DNA from: Odoribacter splanchnicus DSM 20712
GTDB taxonomy: Bacteria > Bacteroidota > Bacteroidia > Bacteroidales > Marinifilaceae
Assembly: GCF_000190535.1 (NCBI RefSeq)
Contig: NC_015160.1
Coordinates: forward strand, 1,116,001 to 1,180,000
Length of the DNA: 64,000 nucleotides
Direction of reading: 5' to 3'
Positions 9,101 to 18,765 of the stretch are shown here, in pieces. Below the pieces are notes generated by a model that searched no databases, had not been told where the DNA came from, and saw only the letters and a list, made by a program, of their open reading frames with translations. Position 1 is the first letter of the stretch, and every line of letters starts with the position of its first letter. The position numbers were made by a program, and so were the translations under genes.

Positions 9101-10070
9101 ATATCAATATAAAGCCTTTACAATTCTACTACATGCTTTCCCGTCCCCATACGGATTAATCGCCTTACTCATCTTTTCATAATATTCCTGGCTATCCAAT
9201 AAACCGGAGACTTCATTTACAATCTTATCATAATCCGTTCCCACTAACTTCACCGTTCCTGCTTCTAACGCCTCCGGACGTTCTGTCGTATCACGCATCA
9301 CCAAGACAGGTTTACCCAATCCCGGTGCCTCTTCCTGAATACCGCCACTATCAGTCAAGACAATAGCAGACTTCTCCATCAGATAAACAAAACTCAAATA
9401 TTCCAACGGTTCGATAAAAAACAGATTTGCCCTCTGGCTTTCTCCGAAGACTTCATGAATCGGTTTGCGTACATTAGGATTTAAATGCATCGGATAAACA
9501 AAATCCACTTCTGGATATTTTTCCGAAAGTGACTTTATGGCTTTACACATAGAAATAAAACCATCTCCGAAATTCTCCCGGCGATGTCCGGTTATTAAAA
9601 CAAGTTTTCTTCCATCCGACAAACGGCTAATGTCATATCCCGACGCTTTTAAAACCTTTTCCAATTCACAAGAAAGTATTCCATCATTTTTAATTTTCTC
9701 TACCACCATATACAGAGCATCGATTACCGTATTGCCTGTTACGATAATTTGTTCTCCCGAAATACCTTCCTGTAATAAATTATCCTTACTCAATGAAGTC
9801 GGCGCAAAATGATAGGTAGCAATACGTCCGGTAATCTGTCGGTTCACTTCCTCCGGCCATGGACTGTAAATATTGTGTGTCCGAAGTCCTGCCTCGATAT
9901 GCCCCACAGGAATCTGCTGATAAAAAGCGGCCAATGCCGCTGCCGTGGAAGTAGTCGTATCCCCATGAACCAAAACAATATCCGGTCGTGTTTCCTTCAA
10001 TACATCCCGCATACCAGTCAGCACCCTTGCCGTAACATCGTACAAATCCTGTCCCTGCTTCATGATATTT

Positions 10071-10087
10071 AGGGATATTCAGTAAAT
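10071..10087. repeat. IS left terminal inverted repeat
   Basis: AGGGATATTCAGTAAAT, an exact reverse complement of 11738-11754. The ATTT target duplication copy lies immediately to its left. Confidence 0.93.
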
Positions 10088-10213
10088 AGTATAAAATTAG
10101 CCAACTAATTCATACACAAAATGTTGCGAATTAGTTGGCTTTTTTGTATCTTTAGGTATTCCCCCGCAAATAAGGTTTGGAATCCAAAACGGGGGAAATT
10201 CCCCAACAAAGAT

Positions 10214-11573
10214 ATGGCTAAGATACAAAATATTTCGGAAATTCACCCTACTTTGGGCTTTACAGAATTTGATATTATAGAAAAATATCGCAAGAGTTTT
10301 CATGAGAGTGAGCTTGGCAGGCTTCATTCGGTGTTTCCGTTTGAGCGTATGGCAAAGACCATGGGCCTGTCGGAACAGCGACTGGGACGCAGGAACATCT
10401 TCAGTCCTTCGGCGAAGATCGCCCTTATGGTCCTGAAGGCGTACACCGGATTCTCTGACAGGCAGCTGGTGGAACATCTTAACGGGAACATACACTACCA
10501 GATGTTCTGCGGGATTATGATAAATCCGTCCTTTCCCATAACCAACTACAAGATAGTCAGTGCCATCCGCAATGAGATAGCGTCCCGTCTTGATGTTGAT
10601 TCCCTCCAGGAAGTGCTGGCTTCACACTGGAAACCCTATCTTGACAGCCTTCACGTCTGTATGACCGATGCCACATGCTATGAGAGCCATATGCGTTTTC
10701 CTACGGATATGAAACTCCTTTGGGAAAGTCTGGAATGGCTCTACAGGCAAATCTGCCTTCATTGCAGAGATTTGGGTATAAGGCGTCCGCGCAACAAGTA
10801 TGCGGATGTGGCGAAGTCCTATCTGTCCTACTGACAAGAAGAGAAAGAGGAAGGCTTCAAGGACAAGGATGCTCAAGCGTCGTATGATCAGACTCCTTGA
10901 AAAGCTCCTCATACAGAGGGATGAAATCCATAGAGAACATGGAACCTCACTCCGATATACCCAGGATTACCAGAAGCGTCTTTCCATCATCAGAAAGGTT
11001 CTTGTACAGGAAAAGGAGTTGTTTGAAGGCAGGAAGGTCAGGGACCGCATCGTCAGCATTGACCGTCATTATGTACGTCCCATTGTAAGAGGCAAGGAAA
11101 CAAAGTCCGTCGAGTTCGGTGCGAAGGTCAACAACATACAGATAGACGGCATATCGTTCATCGAACACCTCTCGTTCAAGGCTTTCAACGAAGGTATACG
11201 CCTGAAGGACTGTATCCGCATGCAGCAGAAGCTCATGAATGTGAGGGTAAGATGCGTGGCTGCCGATTCCATATATGCCAATAATGCCAACAGAAAGTTC
11301 TGTACAAAATATGGAATATCCACATCCTTTGTACGCAAGGGAAGGGCGGCCAGGGATGAATCCTTGAGAAAGGTTCTCAGAAGTGAACTGTCAAAAGAAA
11401 GGGCCACCCGACTTGAAGGCAGCTTCGGCACACAGAAGCAGCATTACTCACTCTCAAGGATAAAGGCACGGAACAGGAAGACGGAAATCCTATGGATTTT
11501 CTTTGGAATACATACGGCAAATGCCATACTGATGATAGATAAAATCAGGAACCGGGCGGATAAAGCGGCATGA
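10214..11573 (+). pseudogene. IS transposase, frameshifted
   Basis: The first part (10214-10834, from MAKIQNISEIHP) has the DUF772-like region (KIALMVLKAYTGFSDRQLVEHL) and the first catalytic Asp in CMTDATCYESH. It stops at TGA 10832-10834. The second part continues in the +1 frame with KKRKRKASRTRML and carries the second Asp (CVAADSIYAN) and the Glu (RATRLEGSFG), ending at 11573. Dropping a single base at the TGA restores one DDE transposase of about 450 residues. No slippery heptamer is visible, so a point insertion is the simplest reading; a +1 slip at the UGAC context cannot be excluded. If broken, the element cannot move itself. Confidence 0.85.
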
Positions 11574-11737
11574 CATAAATTTACCGACAGAACCAGAAGG
11601 GGTCATCAGACCTCTTCCGAAGCGTCGTGTCTAACAAGATAGGATTATGTGAAAAAACACAGAAAAAGGGCAATAATAATGGCATATAAAGTGATTATAC
11701 TCTATCAACTTTATATGCCATCTTACTTTTTAGGGAC

Positions 11738-11754
11738 ATTTACTGAATATCCCT
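11738..11754. repeat. IS right terminal inverted repeat
   Basis: ATTTACTGAATATCCCT, an exact reverse complement of 10071-10087, followed by the second ATTT target copy at 11755-11758. Confidence 0.93.
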
Positions 11755-11942
11755 ATTTAAATCATAATCAGGTTGTATATCAAATATACGGAGCACCTGA
11801 TCTAACATTTCACGATGCTGACCCGTTACGCATACAATCGTTTCAAATTTCTCCGGATATTTTTGGAATTCCTTCACCAAAGGAGACATTTTAATTGCTT
11901 CGGGACGTGTCCCGAAAACCAACATCATATTTTTCATAATAA

Positions 11943-13007
11943 TTATCCCAACAATTCTTCCACCAATTGACACCTAACTTTCCACTTATTATTATAAACT
12001 AGGTGATTCAATTGAAACTGGTATTTATTCAAATCTTCTTTTGTTATAGAATTTAAAACATCAGTTAACTGCGTTTCATTCCAAGAAGAAATTATTCCAA
12101 TATCATTATTTTGGACATATTTTCCGGTCAAAGTATCTATATTTGCTAATACAGGACATTTATAACTAATACTTTCGTATAATTTATAAGGAACTGCAAA
12201 ATCTAAATACTTATCAGTTTTAAAAAATATACAAGAAATATCTGCCTTCCGATATAATTCTTCAACCTCCACTCCTGATTTATGAACAATTGTAATATTC
12301 TCATTTAAAAAAGGTAAATAATTAATCTTCTCTTTCTGCCATTCATTCTCTCTGCAACAAATCGTTAAATGTATTCCTTGTATACCTGAAATAACTTTCA
12401 CTAAAAGCGTTATATCATATAATCCACCAATAGCTCCCACAAACAACAACTCCAACAAAGGATGTTCTATTTTAGGCGAAGAATGGAGTTGTAACCCTGA
12501 AGGTAAAGGAATCACTGATTCTACTTTAATATTAGGAATATAAGCATTCATTTCCTTTGAAGGCAAAAAAAGGACGTCTAAAAACTTATTGTATTTTAAA
12601 ATATCATATTTATAAAATATATAAGCAACCCACTCTTTGAAAGAACGTTTCTTCTTAAATACCCAATAAATATCCCGATAAAACAACCCTATTTTAATCC
12701 CATGTTTCTTGCAAAACGCAAAAAATGAAAAATCTAAAAAAGGATACAACGGCAAATGATTTTTTTCAGTCAATAAAGTTGGCATCGTAGATGATTCACT
12801 ATACAAAAAATCATATTTCACGCCCTTCAATATATTGCTTTTAATCTCCTTTATCTGTCTTTTTCTTTCTTTGCCATACCCTTCAACAACAACAACCTCA
12901 TATCCACACTCCTTAAAAGCCTCTATCATCTTCATCGGTCGAATCTGACTGGCTGATGCCCGATTCCGATCTATTTTCATCGGAATATGAAAAATCATTC
13001 TTTTCAT
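11943..13007 (-). CDS. Glycosyltransferase (family 4-like)
   Basis: A GT-B protein of 354 residues if started at [11 protein letters not shown] (13007). An in-frame start 12 codons upstream would add MFFGRGIKIHAV, which fits the fold poorly. The N-terminal domain has [22 protein letters not shown], as in acceptor domains that begin near the sugar-lipid site. The C-terminal domain has [20 protein letters not shown] and [18 protein letters not shown], with the conserved Glu of the donor site. It ends five bases before the start of the split wecB. Donor unknown. Confidence 0.78.
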   Translation of the reverse strand: MKRMIFHIPMKIDRNRASASQIRPMKMIEAFKECGYEVVVVEGYGKERKRQIKEIKSNILKGVKYDFLYSESSTMPTLLTEKNHLPLYPFLDFSFFAFCKKHGIKIGLFYRDIYWVFKKKRSFKEWVAYIFYKYDILKYNKFLDVLFLPSKEMNAYIPNIKVESVIPLPSGLQLHSSPKIEHPLLELLFVGAIGGLYDITLLVKVISGIQGIHLTICCRENEWQKEKINYLPFLNENITIVHKSGVEVEELYRKADISCIFFKTDKYLDFAVPYKLYESISYKCPVLANIDTLTGKYVQNNDIGIISSWNETQLTDVLNSITKEDLNKYQFQLNHLVYNNKWKVRCQLVEELLG

Positions 13008-13061
13008 TACAGCATGAATTTTAATACCTCTCCCAAAAAACAATTCAGAATAACAATTTGA

Positions 13062-14384
13062 TTACAAGGCAAATAAAGAATGATTCTCATCTATAATTTT
13101 AACATTCATATGACAAGAATCTTCCATCTCTATTATTTTCTCAAAATAAAAATCTTCAGTCACATACACTTTTAAGTGATTTTTTCCTTTTTTCAAGAAA
13201 ACAGATTCATTCACAATTTCTTCATTTACAGAAATATGTCCAACATACCTACCAACAATCCGAATCTCTTCATCTAAAAGAATCAGGGGCTCTATCAATG
13301 TATAAAACAACTTTTTATTTTGATTTTTCAAATAATAGGACGAAGGCAATGATTTCAAATTAAAAGTTAAAAGCTCCAACTTCAACTCCTCATGAGGAAA
13401 TTTATATTCAACGAAATGAATCCAGTTTTGTGTATAGCCCGAATCCACTCCTGCTGCATAAAATGCAGGTATTCTACCTGTTAAATTCGAAGGATAAAAT
13501 CTATCTTGACTATAATTCGGATAATCTTCCTTCGTATTCCAAGGGTGCGATTGAGGAAATTCCGTATACAACCAATTTCCCATCTTTCTTACTGCTTCAA
13601 TCCATACCGGTTCATTCCAAAACTGACATATAGCATATAACATTGTAGAAGTATATCCCCCATAATTAGAATCAAAAACCAAAGGTAAGTGTTCCGCTAA
13701 ACTTAAACGTCCACTTGCATCCATCAAACTGAGAGCTGCACCGACTTCATTGTATACAATATTTCTTAACTCTGCACTTTTATAAAAACGGCTCTCGGAA
13801 CACCAATATAACTCTGAACATAACCACGCAATTACAATATTTTGATTGGGATCAATCAAATAATCATAATACGTATCTTCCGGATCCATACCATATGGAA
13901 AAACTAAAAAACCATTATGCCAATCCCTCTTTACCTCTCTACACCATAATTCCAATTGTTGTTCTACCTCTATCAATATTTCAGGAGTATGAGTATAGGA
14001 ATAGGCTTCATAAAACAATCTGCAATCACGGGCAAAAGCATCTCGATTCCAACTCTTGTTAGCAAATAAAGGGATGATCCTCCCTTTGTATTTAAACTGG
14101 GAACAAATAAAACGGAAAGCATGGTCAACAATCATCTTCGCCTTTTCATCACCTGTAAGTTGATACACAACGGCAATATCGCGTACAAAATACCCCAAAT
14201 AACTCTCTTTTTCATAAAAATTTGAGATATAATCAAAAGTAAATTGATAATCCAAATAAGCATTTTTATATTTGTCTTGAATCATCCTCAACGCTTCATC
14301 TACAGAAATATAATTCGGTTCTGCTTTATCTTCTTGACTTAAAATATAATTATCTGTCCTTGAACACCCTAAAAACCAAACCAA
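13062..14384 (-). CDS. Putative lipoprotein with an (alpha/alpha)-barrel-like fold; start affected by a pentanucleotide repeat
   Basis: The reading frame opens at a TTG (14384) with VWFLGCS, a probable lipobox, then about 430 residues rich in aromatic helical repeats. These include SYLGYFVRDIAVVYQLTG, SWNRDAFARDCRLFYEAYS and NYGGYTSTMLYAICQFW, which resemble (alpha/alpha)6-barrel polysaccharide-processing proteins. The C terminus (about 340-440) is beta-rich. No catalytic signature is certain. The better start is an ATG at 14404 that overlaps the stop of the polymerase gene (ATGA), but it runs out of frame through (GGTTT)4 and stops at once. With three GGTTT units it would read MIRIGLVWFLGCS in frame. 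The gene may therefore be weakly expressed or switched off here. Confidence 0.65.
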   Translation of the reverse strand: MVWFLGCSRTDNYILSQEDKAEPNYISVDEALRMIQDKYKNAYLDYQFTFDYISNFYEKESYLGYFVRDIAVVYQLTGDEKAKMIVDHAFRFICSQFKYKGRIIPLFANKSWNRDAFARDCRLFYEAYSYTHTPEILIEVEQQLELWCREVKRDWHNGFLVFPYGMDPEDTYYDYLIDPNQNIVIAWLCSELYWCSESRFYKSAELRNIVYNEVGAALSLMDASGRLSLAEHLPLVFDSNYGGYTSTMLYAICQFWNEPVWIEAVRKMGNWLYTEFPQSHPWNTKEDYPNYSQDRFYPSNLTGRIPAFYAAGVDSGYTQNWIHFVEYKFPHEELKLELLTFNLKSLPSSYYLKNQNKKLFYTLIEPLILLDEEIRIVGRYVGHISVNEEIVNESVFLKKGKNHLKVYVTEDFYFEKIIEMEDSCHMNVKIIDENHSLFAL

Positions 14385-14392
14385 ACCAAACC
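14373..14392. repeat. Pentanucleotide tract, four GGTTT units (minus strand)
   Basis: Four tandem AAACC units on the plus strand (GGTTT when read in the direction of the gene), between the ATG at 14404 and the lipobox codons of the 13062-14384 gene. A change of unit number shifts the reading frame: three units put the ATG in frame with the lipoprotein, while four units give a stop after 11 codons. Confidence 0.85.
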
Positions 14393-14400
14393 AATTCTAA

Positions 14401-15753
14401 TCATCGCTTTGCCAGTTTAATACAAAAAGCCAATCCATAAACACCTAAAAAAACAAACAACAAAAAGAAGAGATTTATATTATAGAAATAACTATTAAAT
14501 CCTCCTGTAATTGAACCTTTTATACTAAAAGAAACGAAAAGAGCCAATAAAAAAGGTGTTTTTTTCGACTTTAAAAAAAATAAATACAGCGATTGTATTA
14601 AAAAACCTACATACAATGGTGCCACTATAACACCGCATATTCCAAAATTTGCCCATGCTTCCGCTATAAACAAGGAATTTACAACCCCAGCAAGTCCCAT
14701 TTTCACACCATTCGGATTTATCTGTTCCATAATCACCCGCGAGGATTTTTCAGAATACTCTAAATCAAAAACATTAGATATAAATTCAGAAACAGAGGAA
14801 AAACCGATATATGGATGTATATCTGGAAATATATCAAAAGACAAAAATGTACCAGCTCCTTGACTCAGCAACAAACGCCCCAATATACCGCTATTGTAAT
14901 TGAATAAAACAGTGAAATCTATATTGTTTCCAAGCATTAATATTGTATACATAGCGACAATCAGCACCAATAATCCCAAAAAACTTATAACTATCATCTT
15001 TTTGCTAATGCTCCCTTTCCAATAAACTTGATAAAACACAAAACCCAATAAATAAAATAAAATCGGCGCTTTCTCAAAATTATAAGTCAATATCAAAACC
15101 GTAAACAACAGCATAACATAAAACCATATCCGAGAAAACAGTGTCTTATCCCGCAATTTATAACCATACGCCACATAGGATAAAATCGGCGTAAGCGAAA
15201 GGGCAAACAAATTTCTTATATATTCATTGCCTTGAAAATTCTTGGAAGCCTCGATTCTGAACTCCGCAAAATTAAAAAACTCCGATGGTCTGAAAAATCT
15301 CAGCAGAGGGATATCTCCCAACATATAAAGGACATATATAACCGAAAAGACAGAAATTCCACTCAAAAGCAACAATAATAACCGTATATTATAATCGTTA
15401 TATTTCTTTTCATATTGAATAGGAGAAGTTGTGTATCTCTCAAACAACAAATCGACTCTTTTTTCGTGAAATAAAAAATTAGCCAATTTCATTCCCAACG
15501 GAAAAAAAACAAGGGTATAAAGAATTGCATAAAAACCTATAACCCTGCTATTCTCATCCGTCAATTTATTTATCATATAATGATGATCAACCTGATATAC
15601 AACCAACACTGCACCGATTAATGTCAAAAGGATAAATTCATAATAATAAATCCACGACATCATGTTCGGTTTATAAATAGATATCGTTCCAGCCGCTTGT
15701 CTAAACCAATAACCGGACAATAACAAAATTATTATGGCTAAAAACAGATACAC
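14401..15753 (-). CDS. Polysaccharide repeat-unit polymerase (Wzy-like)
   Basis: A 450-residue, very hydrophobic protein with about ten to twelve predicted membrane segments, starting MYLFLAIIILLLSGYWF. There is a large soluble loop around residues 285-360 (YNSGILGRLLLSQGAGTFLSF, then a stretch rich in charged residues). This layout is that of O-antigen or capsule polymerases, which join lipid-linked repeat units at the periplasmic face. Sequence conservation in the family is low, so the call rests on topology and on the adjacent flippase. It ends in an ATGA overlap with the downstream lipoprotein gene. Confidence 0.8.
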   Translation of the reverse strand: MYLFLAIIILLLSGYWFRQAAGTISIYKPNMMSWIYYYEFILLTLIGAVLVVYQVDHHYMINKLTDENSRVIGFYAILYTLVFFPLGMKLANFLFHEKRVDLLFERYTTSPIQYEKKYNDYNIRLLLLLLSGISVFSVIYVLYMLGDIPLLRFFRPSEFFNFAEFRIEASKNFQGNEYIRNLFALSLTPILSYVAYGYKLRDKTLFSRIWFYVMLLFTVLILTYNFEKAPILFYLLGFVFYQVYWKGSISKKMIVISFLGLLVLIVAMYTILMLGNNIDFTVLFNYNSGILGRLLLSQGAGTFLSFDIFPDIHPYIGFSSVSEFISNVFDLEYSEKSSRVIMEQINPNGVKMGLAGVVNSLFIAEAWANFGICGVIVAPLYVGFLIQSLYLFFLKSKKTPFLLALFVSFSIKGSITGGFNSYFYNINLFFLLFVFLGVYGLAFCIKLAKR

Positions 15754-15772
15754 GATTTTGTCCCGTTACCCC

Positions 15773-17404
15773 CTATACACCAATATGATTATTTTTCAAT
15801 AAATCAAGATAATAATAAGCGACGGCGGCATTTATATTTCCTCTCTTCACACGTTTAATGCCATCATACGTTTCGGAAGATATCATACTATACAAAATTT
15901 GTGCGACATCATCGAAAGCATTTACATTTTTCTGCTTTCTCATACTCCGAATGAATTGCAAACATTCCCTTGCCACCTGATTTAAAAATGAAGGAAGTAT
16001 TTTTTTTATTTGATTTACAAAGCCTGTATTAGTTATCCCCTTATTTTTAATAAATGCTACCCTACTTTTTTTGAAATAGTTCTCAAACATAAATTCATTA
16101 TACAGATTGGAATAAAACTTTTCTTTCCAATCCACTTCATACCATACTTTTACATACTCATCATCCCACAAAGGCAAACGCCAATCCAATCCCACATACT
16201 CATAACCTCTCATAGAATTAACAAGGAAATTTGCCACCTTGGATTTTACAAACCAATAGCATTCATAATTATCCAAAAATGAAGCCAAAGAGCCACTTTT
16301 ATATTCTTGTAATTCACTGTTTATCTTAGCGATAATAATTTGCTTGTACTTCCTGTTTAAAACATTCAAATCAAAGAAATTATCAAATATCAACCGACTT
16401 AAATTTTCCAGACGAAAAGATTTCAAATGCCCCTCCAAAATTTGCACAGGAATTTTACTCCCACCCAATAAATCCCCGCTATGTCCAGGTATAACAACCA
16501 TATCTGGCGTAATTACTCCTTGCTCTTTCAGCTTTAGCAAAGCCGGCAAATCCTGGAAATGGGGATTTGCCGTCAAATTACCGGCAAAATGGCAATATTG
16601 TAAGAAATCTTTACTCGACAAGAAACGATTCCATACTTCTTCCGAATATTCGACAAAATACCACTTATACCCCAACGCTGAAGCAACTTTCTTGGATATG
16701 GCAACCTCAAAACTATCCTCTCTCCCATAGGTAAAACAAGTGACATTTTCCAAACCGAACTTTTTACACAAACAAGCAATCAACCTCGAATCATATCCCC
16801 CGCTTAAAGGAATTAAAAGAGGCTGATTTTTCTTCAAAGAGCCCAGCATACGTTGAAAGCCGGCTTCCAATCTCTCTTGGGACAACTTAAAAATCTCTTC
16901 TTTAGTTCTGCCAACTTTTTTATAAATATGACTAAAATAATCATACGAAGAAAAACTGCCATCTTCAGTATTTATAACGACATAGCTCCCCGCCACAACA
17001 CTTTTTATTCCATTGACCAAGGTTGATGCTCCGCTCAAATAACCCAATGATAGTAATTCGTAGGCATTCACTTCATCGATTTCAGAAGGAATGGTTTTCA
17101 ATAAGTGTTCTCCGACATCGGAAACATGCGTACCGGAATAAAACAACGGATATGAACGCAACTTATCAACAATTAAATAACATTGATTTTTAATCGTTAT
17201 TACCGCTGCAAAATTTCCATTCAAGCGTACCAATAAATCAGCTAATGAATCCCTGTTTATTGCTTCCGTTAATGCACCATAAAGGCTTTCTTTTTCCAAT
17301 AACCTTTCACCCTCAAAAGCAAATCCCTTTACACTTCCATCAGCAAAAGACAGCCAAGCCTTACCTTCATTATTAATCAACTCAACCATACAAAGACTCT
17401 CCAT
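15773..17404 (-). CDS. Asparagine-synthetase-like ligase without the N-terminal cysteine nucleophile
   Basis: A 543-residue protein. The PP-loop ATP-pyrophosphatase site PLSGGYDSRLIA (about residues 198-209) and GHSGDLLGG (about 305) mark an AsnB C-terminal domain. An N-terminal domain of about 150 residues resembles the class II glutaminase fold (NGNFAAVI, DKLRSYPLFYS) but does not begin with Met-Cys; neither MESLCMVE nor the alternative MVELINN gives a free Cys. It may therefore use ammonia or another amine. Homologues in O-antigen loci (WbpS, WbtH) amidate uronic acids, so conversion of a ManNAc(3NAc)A-type carboxylate to an amide is plausible. The start overlaps the flippase gene by 28 bp. 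Confidence 0.82.
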   Translation of the reverse strand: MESLCMVELINNEGKAWLSFADGSVKGFAFEGERLLEKESLYGALTEAINRDSLADLLVRLNGNFAAVITIKNQCYLIVDKLRSYPLFYSGTHVSDVGEHLLKTIPSEIDEVNAYELLSLGYLSGASTLVNGIKSVVAGSYVVINTEDGSFSSYDYFSHIYKKVGRTKEEIFKLSQERLEAGFQRMLGSLKKNQPLLIPLSGGYDSRLIACLCKKFGLENVTCFTYGREDSFEVAISKKVASALGYKWYFVEYSEEVWNRFLSSKDFLQYCHFAGNLTANPHFQDLPALLKLKEQGVITPDMVVIPGHSGDLLGGSKIPVQILEGHLKSFRLENLSRLIFDNFFDLNVLNRKYKQIIIAKINSELQEYKSGSLASFLDNYECYWFVKSKVANFLVNSMRGYEYVGLDWRLPLWDDEYVKVWYEVDWKEKFYSNLYNEFMFENYFKKSRVAFIKNKGITNTGFVNQIKKILPSFLNQVARECLQFIRSMRKQKNVNAFDDVAQILYSMISSETYDGIKRVKRGNINAAVAYYYLDLLKNNHIGV

Positions 17405-18726
17405 ACATAAGACAATAAAAGCACAACCGTCACTCCTAACAAATAAAACAATACCCGATTAGAAAAAACGACCTCTGTCAATTTCTTTATAATAATCCCT
17501 TGAACAGCAAAAAGTAAAAAACTGACTATACCAAAAAAAAATATAGTCCAGTCGCTGGAACGGAAATAGAATCCTCCCAACAGCAACACAAGGATTCTAA
17601 GCACCAAAGCTGTCACATTAAAATAAACATTTATTTTCTGCTTATCCTTTACATAAAAAATACTGCTCAACGGAGAAATAGAAGTCACCAACAACAGCCA
17701 CAAACTCATATAAGTTGCATACTTCCCGACTGTAGCCCATTTACTTCCCAGTAAAAAACCGAAAATAGTTTCCCCTCCCAAAATCAACACCAACATAAAA
17801 ATACCGCACCCGATATAAGTTGGGACAAATATTTTCATGGTCAAACCGCTTAAAGAACCACCTTTGGCATGCAATTCACAGGCATCCCTGTAATACAATT
17901 GTCCTAAAGAAGTACCGATAATCGACATCGGAATAAACAACAAAGTCAGTGCCATCGAGAAATATCCCGCCACATCGTCCAGGAAGAAATAAGCAAGAAG
18001 AATTACCGGTATATGAGAAGATATCGAATTAAAAACATTACTTAATAAGTCATATTTAGGAAAATCCTTATACTCCCGAACTAAATGCCAGACTCTTTTA
18101 ATAGAAAAGGCTCGTACGAAAAAATAACGTACCCGAAGCTTTACAGACAAAAAAATGACATTGAACAAAGCTCCCAGTCCGGCACCGGCAATTAAACCGA
18201 TATTTGTAAATGAACAATACCCCAAGGTAATCCGTGAAGTCGCCTGCGTCAAACTGCGCCCAACAGATGAAAAAGCCAAAGAACGATATCGCTTCGTTTT
18301 ATTGGCCAAATTACCTAACACCTGAATCAGCGAAAGGCATAAAACATATAAAGGCAAAACATACAATGCCTTTCTGCTCAACGAACAAAAATCGTCATAT
18401 TGAAAAACATCAACGAAGAAAACAATCCCATACAAAACCAAGGTAAATGACGATGCCATAAATATGGACAAAAACGACAAATTATAAGCATCCAATACCC
18501 GCAATGGTTTTACAATTGCATTTTCATACCTCAGACATGCAATGACAGCCAAAATACTCGCATAACTGGAAAACACGCCCCATTCTCCCATTTCAGAAGG
18601 CGAATACAAACGTGACAACACTAAAGTTGCCAACATGGGTATTGCTTGCGCAATAAGCGTACCGGAACTTAATGTTACCAGATTGCGGATAAACTCGTTC
18701 TGGAATATAGCAGAAATTCGAATCAC
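17377..18726 (-). CDS. Repeat-unit flippase (Wzx-like, PST/MATE fold)
   Basis: A 449-residue polytopic protein with about twelve membrane segments. It opens with a Wzx-type N terminus: NLVTLSSGTLIAQAIPMLATLVLSRLYSPSEMGEWG matches the polysaccharide transporter signature in spacing and content. It translocates undecaprenyl-linked repeat units across the inner membrane to the polymerase encoded two genes downstream. It lies 39 bp after the DUF3990 gene and overlaps the AsnB-like gene. Confidence 0.88.
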   Translation of the reverse strand: MIRISAIFQNEFIRNLVTLSSGTLIAQAIPMLATLVLSRLYSPSEMGEWGVFSSYASILAVIACLRYENAIVKPLRVLDAYNLSFLSIFMASSFTLVLYGIVFFVDVFQYDDFCSLSRKALYVLPLYVLCLSLIQVLGNLANKTKRYRSLAFSSVGRSLTQATSRITLGYCSFTNIGLIAGAGLGALFNVIFLSVKLRVRYFFVRAFSIKRVWHLVREYKDFPKYDLLSNVFNSISSHIPVILLAYFFLDDVAGYFSMALTLLFIPMSIIGTSLGQLYYRDACELHAKGGSLSGLTMKIFVPTYIGCGIFMLVLILGGETIFGFLLGSKWATVGKYATYMSLWLLLVTSISPLSSIFYVKDKQKINVYFNVTALVLRILVLLLGGFYFRSSDWTIFFFGIVSFLLFAVQGIIIKKLTEVVFSNRVLFYLLGVTVVLLLSYVWRVFVWLS

Positions 18727-18765
18727 AAACCTCGATATCTCAAAACAATCAACGTGAAAAAATCC

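Larger units (their letters stand above)
10071..11754 (+). mobile_element. 1,684-bp insertion sequence inside wecB (IS1182/IS5-group-like)
   Basis: Both ends are exact: 17-bp perfect terminal inverted repeats beginning AGGGATATTC, flanked by a 4-bp target duplication ATTT (10067-10070 and 11755-11758). The element carries one transposase gene on the plus strand, opposite to the capsule operon, now broken by a frameshift. Its GC content is visibly higher than that of the surrounding glycosyltransferase genes. Family placement rests on the transposase layout (DUF772-like N terminus, DDE core) and the 4-bp duplication, so it is tentative. Confidence 0.9.
9104..11937 (-). pseudogene. WecB UDP-N-acetylglucosamine 2-epimerase, split by an insertion sequence
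   Basis: The N-terminal part (11937-11755) reads [18 protein letters not shown] and ends at DYDLN; the C-terminal part resumes at NIMKQGQDLYD and runs to 9104. Removing the element (10071-11754) and one copy of the 4-bp target duplication rejoins them in frame as 382 codons, the normal WecB length. Canonical WecB motifs are present: [32 protein letters not shown] and MRDTTERPEA. The intact enzyme makes UDP-ManNAc from UDP-GlcNAc. As it stands the longer fragment lacks the first 60 or so residues, including the nucleotide loop, and should be inactive. The other epimerase gene here (3416-4486) is of WbpI type and may not replace it. Confidence 0.92.

Noticed and set aside
10800..10850. Programmed -1 frameshift in the transposase
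   Set aside because: The needed shift is +1 and there is no slippery heptamer; a one-base insertion is simpler.
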